From positions 160,967,501 through 161,031,500 of the forward strand of contig JAIOJX010000005.1 of the NCBI GenBank assembly GCA_022376925.1: a stretch of 64,000 nt of DNA, in the 5' to 3' direction. How positions within the stretch are numbered: position 1 is the first letter of the stretch; every line of letters begins with the position of its first letter. A program made the position numbers and the translations under genes. Positions 24,121-34,112 of the stretch are shown piece after piece. The notes beneath the pieces are model-generated. The model was not told the DNA's origin, ran no database searches, and saw only the letters and a program-made list of their open reading frames with translations. The stretch is from Tragulus kanchil (taxonomy: Eukaryota; Chordata; Mammalia; Artiodactyla; Tragulidae).

Positions 24121-26225
24121 TTAGGGCTCCCAGTTGCCTTTCTGCTCCGCACAAGGGTTCCTAGATGCTAGAGAAGAGAGCTGGAGGAATAGCTCCAAGA
24201 GATCCCTTGGAGCCTCTGGACAGAAGCCGGGAGTCTGTTCTCCAAAGAGGGACTTTTCTGAGACCCCCACATCGTCCACTCGCAGCCAGAGCTCTGCACA
24301 CATCTGCTATCACTTCTCCGGCCTCCATTGCCCTCTGCTTCCCCTGACTGGTGAGAAGAAAATATTAGCAGGGCTGCCCCAGGGGTCCGAAGCCTGCAAG
24401 CACTCTGTGTGTGGCACTGCCCTGCTCTGATGGCCCTGCCCTCCTCCAGGGCGTCCTGGCCCTCCTCAGAGCTTCCTTAGGAAGCAGCAGGGAGAAAGAA
24501 GGCAATTGCAAATGTACCTGCTTCCAGCTCCCATTCTCTGCTCTGGGATGCAGAAGGCTCCCATCTGATCGACTTGGCATGTGAGAACAAAGAACTCTAA
24601 GCAAAATATGGTTCTTTGCAGTGTCCAGGACAGTTTAGTGTAACCATCTGGGAGGTTACTTCCCTCTGTGCACTGAATCCAAAGGAAAAAGCAAACACCC
24701 TGTGTGGGTAGAATTCGTAGATGGTCCCAAGACTGCCCTGTGTGTGTCTGCCTTTACTGAGATCCTCCCCTTGAGTGTAGGCAGAGCCTACATGAATAGT
24801 ATGCCATATAACTCCTTTCTAATGTGATCAGGTTACACTATATGGCAAGATAGATTGTGCAGATACTATTAAGGTTCCTAATAGGTTGATTTTGATTTAT
24901 TAAATAGGTACACATTCCATTCAAGTACAACAGTTTTTGCACACCCCAGTCCTTTCTCTTCCTCTTATACCTTCATTTAAATCCATTCCATGTGTATGAT
25001 GGCTAATGTTATGTGTCAACTTGATTGGGTCATGATGCCCAGATGTGTGGTCAGACATTATTCTAAATGTTTGCATAAGGGTGTTTTGGGATGAGATTAG
25101 TACTTAAACTGGTGGCCCTAATCAGCAGAGAGTTCAGTGTCTGCCCCAGTGTTTGCCCCCGACCCACAGCCAACAAAAAGACAGGACTGGAAGCCAAGGT
25201 CCCTGGCTTTCATCTCAGTATAGTCCTTAGGGCTCCCAGTTGCCTTTCTGCTCCGCACAAGGGTTCCTAGATGCTAGAGAAGAGAGCTGGAGGAATAGCT
25301 CCAAGAGATCCCTTGGAGCCTCTGGACAGAAGCCGGGAGTCTGTTCTCCAAAGAGGGACTTTTCTGAGACCCCCACATCGTCCACTCGCAGCCAGAGCTC
25401 TGCACACATCTGCTATCACTTCTCCGGCCTCCATTGCCCTCTGCTTCCCCTGACTGGTGAGAAGAAAATATTAGCAGGGCTGCCCCAGGGGTCCGAAGCC
25501 TGCAAGCACTCTGTGTGTGGCACTGCCCTGCTCTGATGGCCCTGCCCTCCTCCAGGGCGTCCTGGCCCTCCTCAGAGCTTCCTTAGGAAGCAGCAGGGAG
25601 AAAGAAGGCAATTGCAAATGTACCTGCTTCCAGCTCCCATTCTCTGCTCTGGGATGCAGAAGGCTCCCATCTGATCGACTTGGCATGTGAGAACAAAGAA
25701 CTCTAAGCAAAATATGGTTCTTTGCAGTGTCCAGGACAGTTTAGTGTAACCATCTGGGAGGTTACTTCCCTCTGTGCACTGAATCCAAAGGAAAAAGCAA
25801 ACACCCTGTGTGGGTAGAATTCGTAGATGGTCCCAAGACTGCCCTGTGTGTGTCTGCCTTTACTGAGATCCTCCCCTTGAGTGTAGGCAGAGCCTACATG
25901 AATAGTATGCCATATAACTCCTTTCTAATGTGATCAGGTTACACTATATGGCAAGATAGATTGTGCAGATACTATTAAGGTTCCTAATAGGTTGATTTTG
26001 ATTTATTAAATAGGTACACATTCCATTCAAGTACAACAGTTTTTGCACACCCCAGTCCTTTCTCTTCCTCTTATACCTTCATTTAAATCCATTCCATGTG
26101 TATGATGGCTAATGTTATGTGTCAACTTGATTGGGTCATGATGCCCAGATGTGTGGTCAGACATTATTCTAAATGTTTGCATAAGGGTGTTTTGGGATGA
26201 GATTAGTACTTAAACTGGTGGCCCT
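24027..26225. repeat. Direct tandem duplication 6 of 18 (copies 24027-25119 and 25133-26225)
   Basis: The offset is 1106 throughout, with no difference seen by eye over about 1.09 kb. Thirteen bases (25120-25132, 'aatcagcagagag') between the copies fit neither the right flank of copy B ('tgaataaagcag') nor the left flank of copy A exactly. They may be an error-rich contig end. Confidence 0.96.
24710..24905 (+). mobile_element. MaLR-type LTR, 5' part (second assembled copy 25816-26011)
   Basis: Blocks 'ctaatgtgatcaggttaca', 'ctatatggcaagatagatt', 'gcagatactattaaggttc' and 'taataggttgattttgat' match the first half of an MLT1-like LTR. The second half appears further right (28455-28800), so later insertions split this LTR. 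Confidence 0.5.
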
Positions 26226-26445
26226 TGAATAAAGCAGATTGCCCTCTATAATGTGCTCGTCCAATCAGAGCAACGGCTGACTTCCCTCAAGCGAGAAGAA
26301 ATTCTGCCTGCAGAACATCAACCCTGAATTTTCTTAGCTTTCCAGCCTACCAACCTCTAGACTTAAGCTGCAGCACCAGCTCTTCCTGGGTCTCTAGTCT
26401 ACTAGTCTGTGCTGCATATTTTGGTCTGGCCAGCCTCAGTGATGT
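24995..26445 (+). mobile_element. Old interspersed repeat beginning GATGGCTAATGTTATGTG (copies 25000-25119, 26106-26445, 27207-27545)
   Basis: The text 'gatggctaatgttatgtgt' then 'caacttgattgggtcatga', 'cccagatgtgtggtcagac', 'aataaagcagattgccctc' and 'ataatgtgctcgtccaatc' is a well-known old mammalian interspersed repeat, probably an LTR family that I do not name. Only one locus is likely: the first copy is cut by junction 6, and the third comes from duplication 7. Confidence 0.55.
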
Positions 26446-28184
26446 CAACAATGAGAAAGAACAGAAGACCTTCAGCCCTGGTCCCATCCTATAGAAACAC
26501 TGATTAAGCAACTATCCAGGAACAAGGATTCCTTCGTGAGAATTAAAAAACCCAGAGGAGGGCTTCCCTGGTAGTCCAGTGGATAGAATCCACTTTGCAG
26601 TGCATGGGGCACTGGTTCAATCCCTGGCCCAGGAAGATCCCACGTGCCGCAGAGCAGCTGGACCTGTGTGTTCAATTGGGAGCTGGCACTCTGAAATGCA
26701 TGTGCCCAGAGCTGGTGCTCTGCAATGAGAGAGGCCACTGCAGTGGGAGGCCCATACAGGCCAAAGAATAATGATGGATGCAAAAAAAAAAAAAAAAAAT
26801 CCAATAAAAAATGAATTTAACCGTTAAGTATAAAGTGAAAATATATGTATAAAAAATTTTTTTAAAAAACCCAGAGGAAAAGTTAAGCACACCAGTGGGG
26901 CAAAAACAAACTGGAAAAACCATATTAAAATGGGTAAGAGACACACTTCATAAACATCACTTATCCCTCAAGCCACCACAGCTCAGTGCTAAGAAGGACG
27001 TCCTGGGTCCCTAACTTCTCCTGTTGGGGAAAGGGAGACCAAGGAGGACATCAAATATCCTTGGTATTTGACACTGCCTTAGGTTTTGAGAGACCAAGGA
27101 AGGACAAAATACAAAAAAAACTAACATATTTCTATGTCAAGTTTTGCACACCCCAGTCCTTTCTCTTCCTCTTATACCTTCATTTAAATCCATTCCATGT
27201 GTATGATGGCTAATGTTATGTGTCAACTTGATTGGGTCATGATGCCCAGATGTGTGGTCAGACATTATTCTAAATGTTTGCATAAGGGTGTTTTGGGATG
27301 AGATTAGTACTTAAACTGGTGGCCCTTGAATAAAGCAGATTGCCCTCTATAATGTGCTCGTCCAATCAGAGCAACGGCTGACTTCCCTCAAGCGAGAAGA
27401 AATTCTGCCTGCAGAACATCAACCCTGAATTTTCTTAGCTTTCCAGCCTACCAACCTCTAGACTTAAGCTGCAGCACCAGCTCTTCCTGGGTCTCTAGTC
27501 TACTAGTCTGTGCTGCATATTTTGGTCTGGCCAGCCTCAGTGATGTCAACAATGAGAAAGAACAGAAGACCTTCAGCCCTGGTCCCATCCTATAGAAACA
27601 CTGATTAAGCAACTATCCAGGAACAAGGATTCCTTCGTGAGAATTAAAAAACCCAGAGGAGGGCTTCCCTGGTAGTCCAGTGGATAGAATCCACTTTGCA
27701 GTGCATGGGGCACTGGTTCAATCCCTGGCCCAGGAAGATCCCACGTGCCGCAGAGCAGCTGGACCTGTGTGTTCAATTGGGAGCTGGCACTCTGAAATGC
27801 ATGTGCCCAGAGCTGGTGCTCTGCAATGAGAGAGGCCACTGCAGTGGGAGGCCCATACAGGCCAAAGAATAATGATGGATGCAAAAAAAAAAAAAAAAAA
27901 ATCCAATAAAAAATGAATTTAACCGTTAAGTATAAAGTGAAAATATATGTATAAAAAATTTTTTTAAAAAACCCAGAGGAAAAGTTAAGCACACCAGTGG
28001 GGCAAAAACAAACTGGAAAAACCATATTAAAATGGGTAAGAGACACACTTCATAAACATCACTTATCCCTCAAGCCACCACAGCTCAGTGCTAAGAAGGA
28101 CGTCCTGGGTCCCTAACTTCTCCTGTTGGGGAAAGGGAGACCAAGGAGGACATCAAATATCCTTGGTATTTGACACTGCCTTAG
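26041..28184. repeat. Direct tandem duplication 7 of 18 (copies 26041-27082 and 27142-28184)
   Basis: The offset is 1101, then 1102 after one extra base in the SINE A-tail. Fifty-nine bases between the copies (27083-27141, beginning 'gttttgagagaccaagg') resemble no flank. It overlaps duplication 6 by about 185 bp, so 26041-26225 also occurs at 24935-25119 and 27142-27326. Confidence 0.96.
26560..26863 (+). mobile_element. CHR-type SINE with perfect 15-bp target-site duplication (further assembled copies from 27662 and, partial, 28941)
   Basis: Starts 'gggcttccctggtagtcc', B-box-like 'ggttcaatccc' at 26614-26624, ends 'aataatgatggatgcaaaa' followed by an A-run and AT-rich tail. The perfect direct repeat 'aaaaaacccagagga' lies at 26545-26559 and 26864-26878. 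The A-run differs in length among the three assembled copies, as expected for sequencing of a homopolymer. The 28941 copy lacks the first half and about 19 tail bases. Confidence 0.9.
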
Positions 28185-28405
28185 TGGCCAACTCTATTTC
28201 AACTCATGAGAGCTCTACAAGCAAGGAGAGAGCAGGATGACATATTCAAAGTACTAAAAGGGGAAAACTACAAACCAAGAACACTGTAACTGGCAAAACT
28301 CTTTTTCAAGAAGTAAGGAGAGATAAAGATCTTTCCAGATAAACAAGAACTGACGGAGATCATCACCCCTAGACATGCCTTCTAAGAAGTGGACTTGTCA
28401 GGATT
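28185..28405 (+). mobile_element. L1 ORF2/3' region fragment (second assembled copy 29309-29528)
   Basis: 'gagctctacaagcaaggag', 'gacatattcaaagtactaa', 'aactacaaaccaagaacac', 'gagataaagatctttccag' and 'ataaacaagaactgacgga' with 'gatcatcacccctagacat' match the sense strand of an L1 distal region. Frame is broken and no protein is made. Confidence 0.65.
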
Positions 28406-28454
28406 CATAATTATGAGAGCCAGTTCTTCAAAATAAATCTCTATATGTATGAGA

Positions 28455-28805
28455 GAGGCAGGAGGGGATTCTCTGGGTGGGCCTGACCTAACCAGGTGAG
28501 TCTTAGAGTCGATAAGTAGCAGACATAGCAGTTCACCTGCTGCCCTTGAGAGGACCACAGTGAGGAATAGACTCTCCAGGAGCTGAGCCTGGCCTCTAGT
28601 TCACAGTCTTCAAAGAAAGTGGGACCTCAGTGCTGTAATCGTGGGACCTAAATTCTGCCAATGACAAAAATGAGCCTCAGAGAAGAATGAAATCTGAACG
28701 CTGTGATTTCAGTCCACTGACACTGCGGACATTGGACTTCACCAACCTCTGCCTGGACTTTTGACCCTAGGAAACTGTGAGATGAAATGACCACCAAATG
28801 TGTGG
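28455..28805 (+). mobile_element. MaLR-type LTR, 3' part (second assembled copy 29577-29927)
   Basis: 'ggattctctgggtgggcct' then 'gacctaaccaggtgagtct', 'aaagtgggacctcagtgct', 'cctaaattctgccaatgac', 'cttttgaccctaggaaact' and 'gtgagatgaaatga' continue the LTR whose 5' part is at 24710-24905. The material between (old repeat, SINE, L1) inserted into it. Confidence 0.5.
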
Positions 28806-30149
28806 TCATTCATTACCAAGCGATCAAAAACTAACATATCCTCTCTCTCCCAGGCTTCTCCTATTGCTAAATCTCTCAGGGCATGTGAAGTAAGATTTGA
28901 GTTAAATCTTGCACCTAGCAGAGACACAGCTCAGTTCAAGCATGTGCCCAGAGCTGGTGCTCTGAAATGAGAGAGGCCACTGCAGTGGGAGGCCCATACA
29001 GGCCAAAGAATAATGATGGATGCAAAAAAAAAAAAAAAAAAAAACCTTTAACTATAAAGTGAAAATATATGTATAAAAAATTTTTTTAAAAAACCCAGAG
29101 GAAAAGTTAAGCACACCAGTGGGGCAAAAACAAACTGGAAAAACCATATTAAAATGGGTAAGAGACACACTTCATAAACATCACTTATCCCTCAAGCCAC
29201 CACAGCTCAGTGCTAAGAAGGACGTCCTGGGTCCCTAACTTCTCCTGTTGGGGAAAGGGAGACCAAGGAGGACATCAAATATCCTTGGTATTTGACACTG
29301 CCTTAGTGGCCAACTCTATTTCAACTCATGAGAGCTCTACAAGCAAGGAGAGAGCAGGATGACATATTCAAAGTACTAAAAGGGGAAAACTACAAACCAA
29401 GAACACTGTAACTGGCAAAACTCTTTTTCAAGAAGTAAGGAGAGATAAAGATCTTTCCAGATAAACAAGAACTGACGGAGATCATCACCCCTAGACATGC
29501 CTTCTAAGAAGTGGACTTGTCAGGATTCATAATTATGAGAGCCAGTTCTTCAAAATAAATCTCTATATGTATGAGAGAGGCAGGAGGGGATTCTCTGGGT
29601 GGGCCTGACCTAACCAGGTGAGTCTTAGAGTCGATAAGTAGCAGACATAGCAGTTCACCTGCTGCCCTTGAGAGGACCACAGTGAGGAATAGACTCTCCA
29701 GGAGCTGAGCCTGGCCTCTAGTTCACAGTCTTCAAAGAAAGTGGGACCTCAGTGCTGTAATCGTGGGACCTAAATTCTGCCAATGACAAAAATGAGCCTC
29801 AGAGAAGAATGAAATCTGAACGCTGTGATTTCAGTCCACTGACACTGCGGACATTGGACTTCACCAACCTCTGCCTGGACTTTTGACCCTAGGAAACTGT
29901 GAGATGAAATGACCACCAAATGTGTGGTCATTCATTACCAAGCGATCAAAAACTAACATATCCTCTCTCTCCCAGGCTTCTCCTATTGCTAAATCTCTCA
30001 GGGCATGTGAAGTAAGATTTGAGTTAAATCTTGCACCTAGCAGAGACACAGCTCAGTTCAAGCATGTTTGATAGAAAAAATTTAGCTATTATATCTACAA
30101 CATAAAAGTGCAACATGGGTATGAGATGGAAGTGGGCAGTGATGAGAGA

Positions 30150-30176
30150 CAGAGCAAGAGAGAGAGAGAGGGAGGG
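30150..30176. repeat. (GA)n-rich microsatellite
   Basis: 'agagcaagagagagagagag' followed by 'ggaggg'. Confidence 0.85.
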
Positions 30177-30238
30177 TCACTCCAGCAGCTTCTCCCGACA
30201 TTGAACTTCTGTTACATTAAACATGGTCATTTGGCTTT

Positions 30239-30475
30239 GTTTTATGTATTCAATTATATTTAAATCTTTTCACTCAAATCGTGACAAGGATGAGACAAAC
30301 TCATCTTTATGACCCCTGTTTTATGTATTCAATTATTTTTAAATCTTTTCACTCAAATCGTGACAAGGATGAGACAAACTCATCTTTATGACCCCTGTTT
30401 TATGTATTCAATTATTTTTAAATCTTTTCACTCAAATAGTGACAAGAATGAGACAAATTAGTCTTTTTGACTTCT
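30239..30475. repeat. 79-bp minisatellite, three units
   Basis: Units start at 30239, 30318 and 30397 with 'gttttatgtattcaatta'. Units 1 and 2 differ by about one base. Unit 3 has drifted in its right half ('aaatagtgacaagaatg' versus 'aaatcgtgacaaggatg'; 'attagtctttttgacttct' at the end). Graded divergence suggests a real, local tandem amplification and separates it from the ~1.1-kb series. Confidence 0.93.
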
Positions 30476-30485
30476 GTGTTTTGTG

Positions 30486-30604
30486 TTTTTTTGTTTTCTG
30501 GCCACACTTTTGGCAGCATGCAGAACTTCCCCAACCAGAGATTAAACCTGTGCCTCCTGCAATGGAAAGACAAAGTCTTAACCACCGGACCACCTGAGAA
30601 TTCC
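30486..30604 (-). mobile_element. Short CHR-type SINE (tRNA-related part), reversed
   Basis: The plus strand reads 'ttttctggccacacttttg', 'gcagcatgcagaacttccc', 'caaccagagattaaacctg', 'aaagtcttaaccaccggac' and 'cacctgagaattcc', the reverse of a tRNA-derived CHR SINE that starts 'ggaattcc'. About 119 bp with T-rich left tail. It inserted just after the 79-bp array. Confidence 0.75.
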
Positions 30605-31329
30605 TCTTTACCACCTCTGACTAGAACTACTTCTCCAGGGAATGAAGCACGTCTTCAGACCAAGAGTGAGGTCTGGAGGGAGAGTTAGACACAGATAAAG
30701 AGCCCACCTGGTTGTGGACCCTGCGTATCTCTGTGTTGGTCATGAGTCTTGGGCTGTGTGGGTGTGAAAATGCTGCACCTTTTGGAAAGTGCCCAAGAAT
30801 GAATGATTTTGTCTAAGGTAAACATCTCCTTTTGGTCACTAGAAAACAAAAGGAGGAGGGGATGGGGGTGATCTGCTATGGTTTCTTAATAAGTCGGGGG
30901 CCAAATGCCTGGTGTTACCTTTCTTGGTGGTGGTCTTAGTCGGGTGATGCTGAGCCATCGGCACCGAGACGTCTACCCTAGAGGCACTGTAGCAGCGCCA
31001 GGTGACGGAGGCTGTGCCCGCTGAGTCAGGACAGTGAGGAGCACATTTCGACCAGCTGTGGACCTGTAACCTGAGAGAGCGATCAACCTGTGTGGTTTCA
31101 TGGTGGGTCCTCACTGGAGCACAGCCTGGCCCGTGCGGACTAGTGGAGTCCACCAGGGCAGCTTGGACAGGCCTTCGTCCCATGTGTCTGCCTGGGTCAC
31201 ACGGTGTGATGTGCTAAATCTTCTAGCAATGCTACCTTGTTGAAAATTTTCTGGGGGAAGGGTATCTGGAGCAGCGGCATGTTCTGGTTAAATGATGTCT
31301 TTCAATTCTGAAGGCACAAGATTTTATTC
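30605..31329. other. Unassigned stretch
   Basis: No named repeat. The minus-strand frame at 30839-31183 (114 codons) has low-complexity proline- and serine-rich ends and no recognised domain. Confidence 0.4.
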
Positions 31330-31585
31330 TTTCCTTCTGTACACAGGTGCAAACATATTATATATAAATTCTGTTTCCCACGTTTTCACTCATTTTAAAC
31401 ATTCCTTCATCTTGTTTTAGGTTTTGTATGCATCATTTTTAATGACTGAGTAAATATTTAAGGACTGGATTAGCAAAGACCTGACTTAATCATCATGCCC
31501 TATGGAGGAGACATTCAGATTGTTTGCAATTTTATGCGAGCATTAAGTACCACTGCAATAAACATCTTTGTACCTAAAGCTTGTT
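31330..31585 (-). mobile_element. L1M-class LINE remnant
   Basis: Reversed L1 3' landmarks: 'gttttcactcattttaaac', 'ttttaatgactgagtaaat', 'gacattcagattgtttgca' and 'actgcaataaacatctttg' with 'tacctaaagcttg'. Strongly decayed, non-coding. Confidence 0.6.
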
Positions 31586-32157
31586 TTCTGTTTAACATTA
31601 TTTACTTTGGCTAAGATGCCAGTAGTGGAACACCTGAGCAGAAATGTCATGAAATTTTACCTTTTTCAAACATTCATTTGGAAAGGAAAGCCTTCATCTA
31701 CCCTGATGCCACAGGTTGGCCAGTCTGGTGAAAGTACTTCTCTTTCATTAAAGATGAAGATGGAGTCAGGCCTTGGCCATTATCCTGCCACATCACTCCA
31801 GGCTCATAGAGATGTGCACCAAACCCCAGAAGACCAGACCAGCCATGGAGATCTAACCAAGGAATGGGTCCTCACAACCTCAGCTTAGTACTCTCTGGCT
31901 CTAGTGCAAGTCATAAAACTCCCAAGGGCCCACCACCATCCCCATTTGAACACCATTCCATCTTCCAGCCCTTGTCTTTCCCTTTCTGGATCCTATGCCC
32001 ATTGCAGTCCTGGAGCTCATGGTCCCCTTTCAGAGCCCCGGTTCCAGTCATCGTGTCTTTCTTCAAGTGATGATGGTCTGCAGCTCACTGGAGTCTTACA
32101 GACTGAAATGTGGGGTTGGGTGGGGGATACTTCCTACTCACTCCTGTAAAGCATCTT

Positions 32158-32483
32158 TTTTAAAAAAGATTTATTTATTTATTTACTTATTGGGGGTTGG
32201 GGTGGGGAGGGAGGGGAGCAGGTGGGCTACTTCCATTGGTCTTTCATTTGTCTATTTTCATCCATCTTTGTTCTTTGGCCCACGTGGGCCTCCCATCGCA
32301 GTGGCCTCTGTTGTTGCAGAGCGCTGGCTCTGGGCGCATGCGCTCCAGAGCTCCGGCTCGGTAATTGGACACATCGGTCCAGGCGCTCCGCGGCACGTGG
32401 GCTCTTCCCAGGCCAGGGATCAAACCGGCGCCCCTTGTACTGCAAGGCAGTGTCCTTACCCACTGGGCCACCAGGGAAGCCCC
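32158..32483 (-). mobile_element. CHR-type SINE with perfect 15-bp target-site duplication
   Basis: Reverse complement of the 12436 subtype: a T-rich/A-rich tail 'atttatttatttatttact' at the left, then 'ttttcatccatctttgttc', 'ggcctcccatcgcagtggc', 'gcggcacgtgggctcttcc', 'gatcaaaccggcgcccctt' and terminal 'ccaccagggaagcccc'. 'cctgtaaagcatctt' occurs at 32143-32157 and again at 32484-32498. Good preservation indicates a young insertion. Confidence 0.92.
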
Positions 32484-32498
32484 CCTGTAAAGCATCTT

Positions 32499-34112
32499 GA
32501 TTGAGCTACGTATTGAGAACCCTGGGGCTCAGCTTTTCCCTGCCGTATACTCCAGACCATTTCTCTAACCCATGGACTTATCATATTTCCTGGGGCCTGA
32601 GAGACATCAGAGTGACTTCTGACAGTACTGCCCTCAAATTTATTCTCTCTCTTTCATCCCCAATCCTGGTCCATGCCCCATGCAAGTCCTCCCAACCCCT
32701 TTTTTTAGTAGTAGCAATATTTACCTCCTTGACCAAACAGTAGTCAGGCTTCTCTGAGCCCTCCTCTGAACTAAACTAAGTCCTTGTCATGCAAACTCAA
32801 CTATAGCAAAGAGTCCTGCTCAGTTTATCACGAATACTTCCCCATCCTTAATGATTCATCAAGCTTCACTTCCCCCAACCATGAATACCCAATTACTTTC
32901 CTCTTCATAATTTCTTTTTCTCTCCTTTGCTTTACACTTTGTTCGTACTTGAAGTTGTGTTCAATGTCTTTCTCCTATTGCAATAATCTTAAATAAAGTC
33001 TTTCATTTTTCTTAAAAATCAAGGGTCAGAATAATTTCTCTATGACAGGGGACATCCTTTTCCATCCAGAAAACCCTCTTATGAGGAGTTACCTCGTGGT
33101 ACGGGGGGCTTAATCTGGGAAAGACTGCCAGCTTTGCTACGTGTGTGGGTCCCACAAAGGACACCATACTTGGTACAAAGCAGATACTGGAAAGCTCACT
33201 ATTCCAGCTGCTTTGGGGAACCCAAGCTCGGCCACCCTGGCCATCATACACACGGACATATGAGCCAGGAGGTGACCTGGACCCTTGCTGACCCAGGGAA
33301 CCTGCAGTACCACACGGTGTCTCTGCTGTGGAATTTCTGGACCATGTATCTAGCGTAGTTGGGGAGGCAGGAAACTCTGGTAAAAGAAGGTTCTGACTGT
33401 CTTCCCTGTAGAACTGAGACACCTACACCCAATACCGCAGCCTCACTTCCACCTCACAGCACTGCTTTATGGCCCATTTATTCATTTACTCATCACACAT
33501 TTATCGAGTTGTTTCTGTATCATTTTGTCTTAAATGATTGATGGAGGTATAATATCTTCAGGGATTTTTCCTCCCATTGACTTTCCACTTATTTCATTTA
33601 TTCGGCAAAGACCTTTGAGCATTCTGAGGTTCTGGGGGCACCACCAGGAGATGTAAGAGAGACTGTGGCCCTGCCCTTTTCAGCTTCCAGTCTCAGAGAG
33701 CAGCCAGTACGGGCCAGAGCCCTCACACCAGGAGGGATGATGCCTGGTCTTACTGCCAAAGACCTGACTCCAGAGTAGAAAATGAAGCAATTAGATAATT
33801 GCTCCTTTGTGTCTGTATACCAAACATTTAGAGTAAATGAACCAAGATCATCTGCAAGGTTGACAAATAATAAAAGCTTAACATATTTCCTGCTTTCTTC
33901 CCCCTCCCAACCTTCTTTTTCCTCCCCCTTCCTTACCTCCTTCCTAGAATCTTCCCAGAAGGCTCTTTAAGTCATTCCACTCTGTCCATGTGCAAACTCC
34001 CTCCACAGCAACCACAAGAAGGTAGGATACCACATGCTGAGCAGAAGCTGAGAGGAGATGTTCAGAATCTCCTTGTTGGGAAATCCTGCCTCATCGAGCC
34101 CCTTCCTGGTCC
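32499..34112. other. Unassigned stretch with weak old-repeat traces
   Basis: No supported gene. The segment 33470-33740 ('ttattcatttactcatcac' to 'gactgtggccctgcccttt') has the texture of an old L2/L3-like repeat read in reverse, too decayed to name. The open frame of 136 codons at 33012-33422 (minus) shows no domain. Confidence 0.35.

Larger units (their letters stand above)
27800..30067. repeat. Direct tandem duplication 8 of 18 (copies 27800-28945 and 28941-30067)
   Basis: The offset is 1141 at the left, falling to 1122 after the SINE A-run, where copy B lacks 'tccaataaaaaatgaattt'-like bases. The two copies share 'catgt' at the join (28941-28945). The left 385 bp of copy A overlaps copy B of duplication 7, so the segment is present three times. 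Confidence 0.95.

Noticed and set aside
27573..28046. Minus-strand open frame of 157 codons with a hydrophobic start
   Set aside because: It is the antisense reading of the CHR SINE and its A/T-rich flank; the phenylalanine run is the complement of the A-tail.
30239..30475. CRISPR-like array of repeats
   Set aside because: The 79-bp units are adjacent without spacers, have no palindromic repeat, and lie in mammalian DNA.
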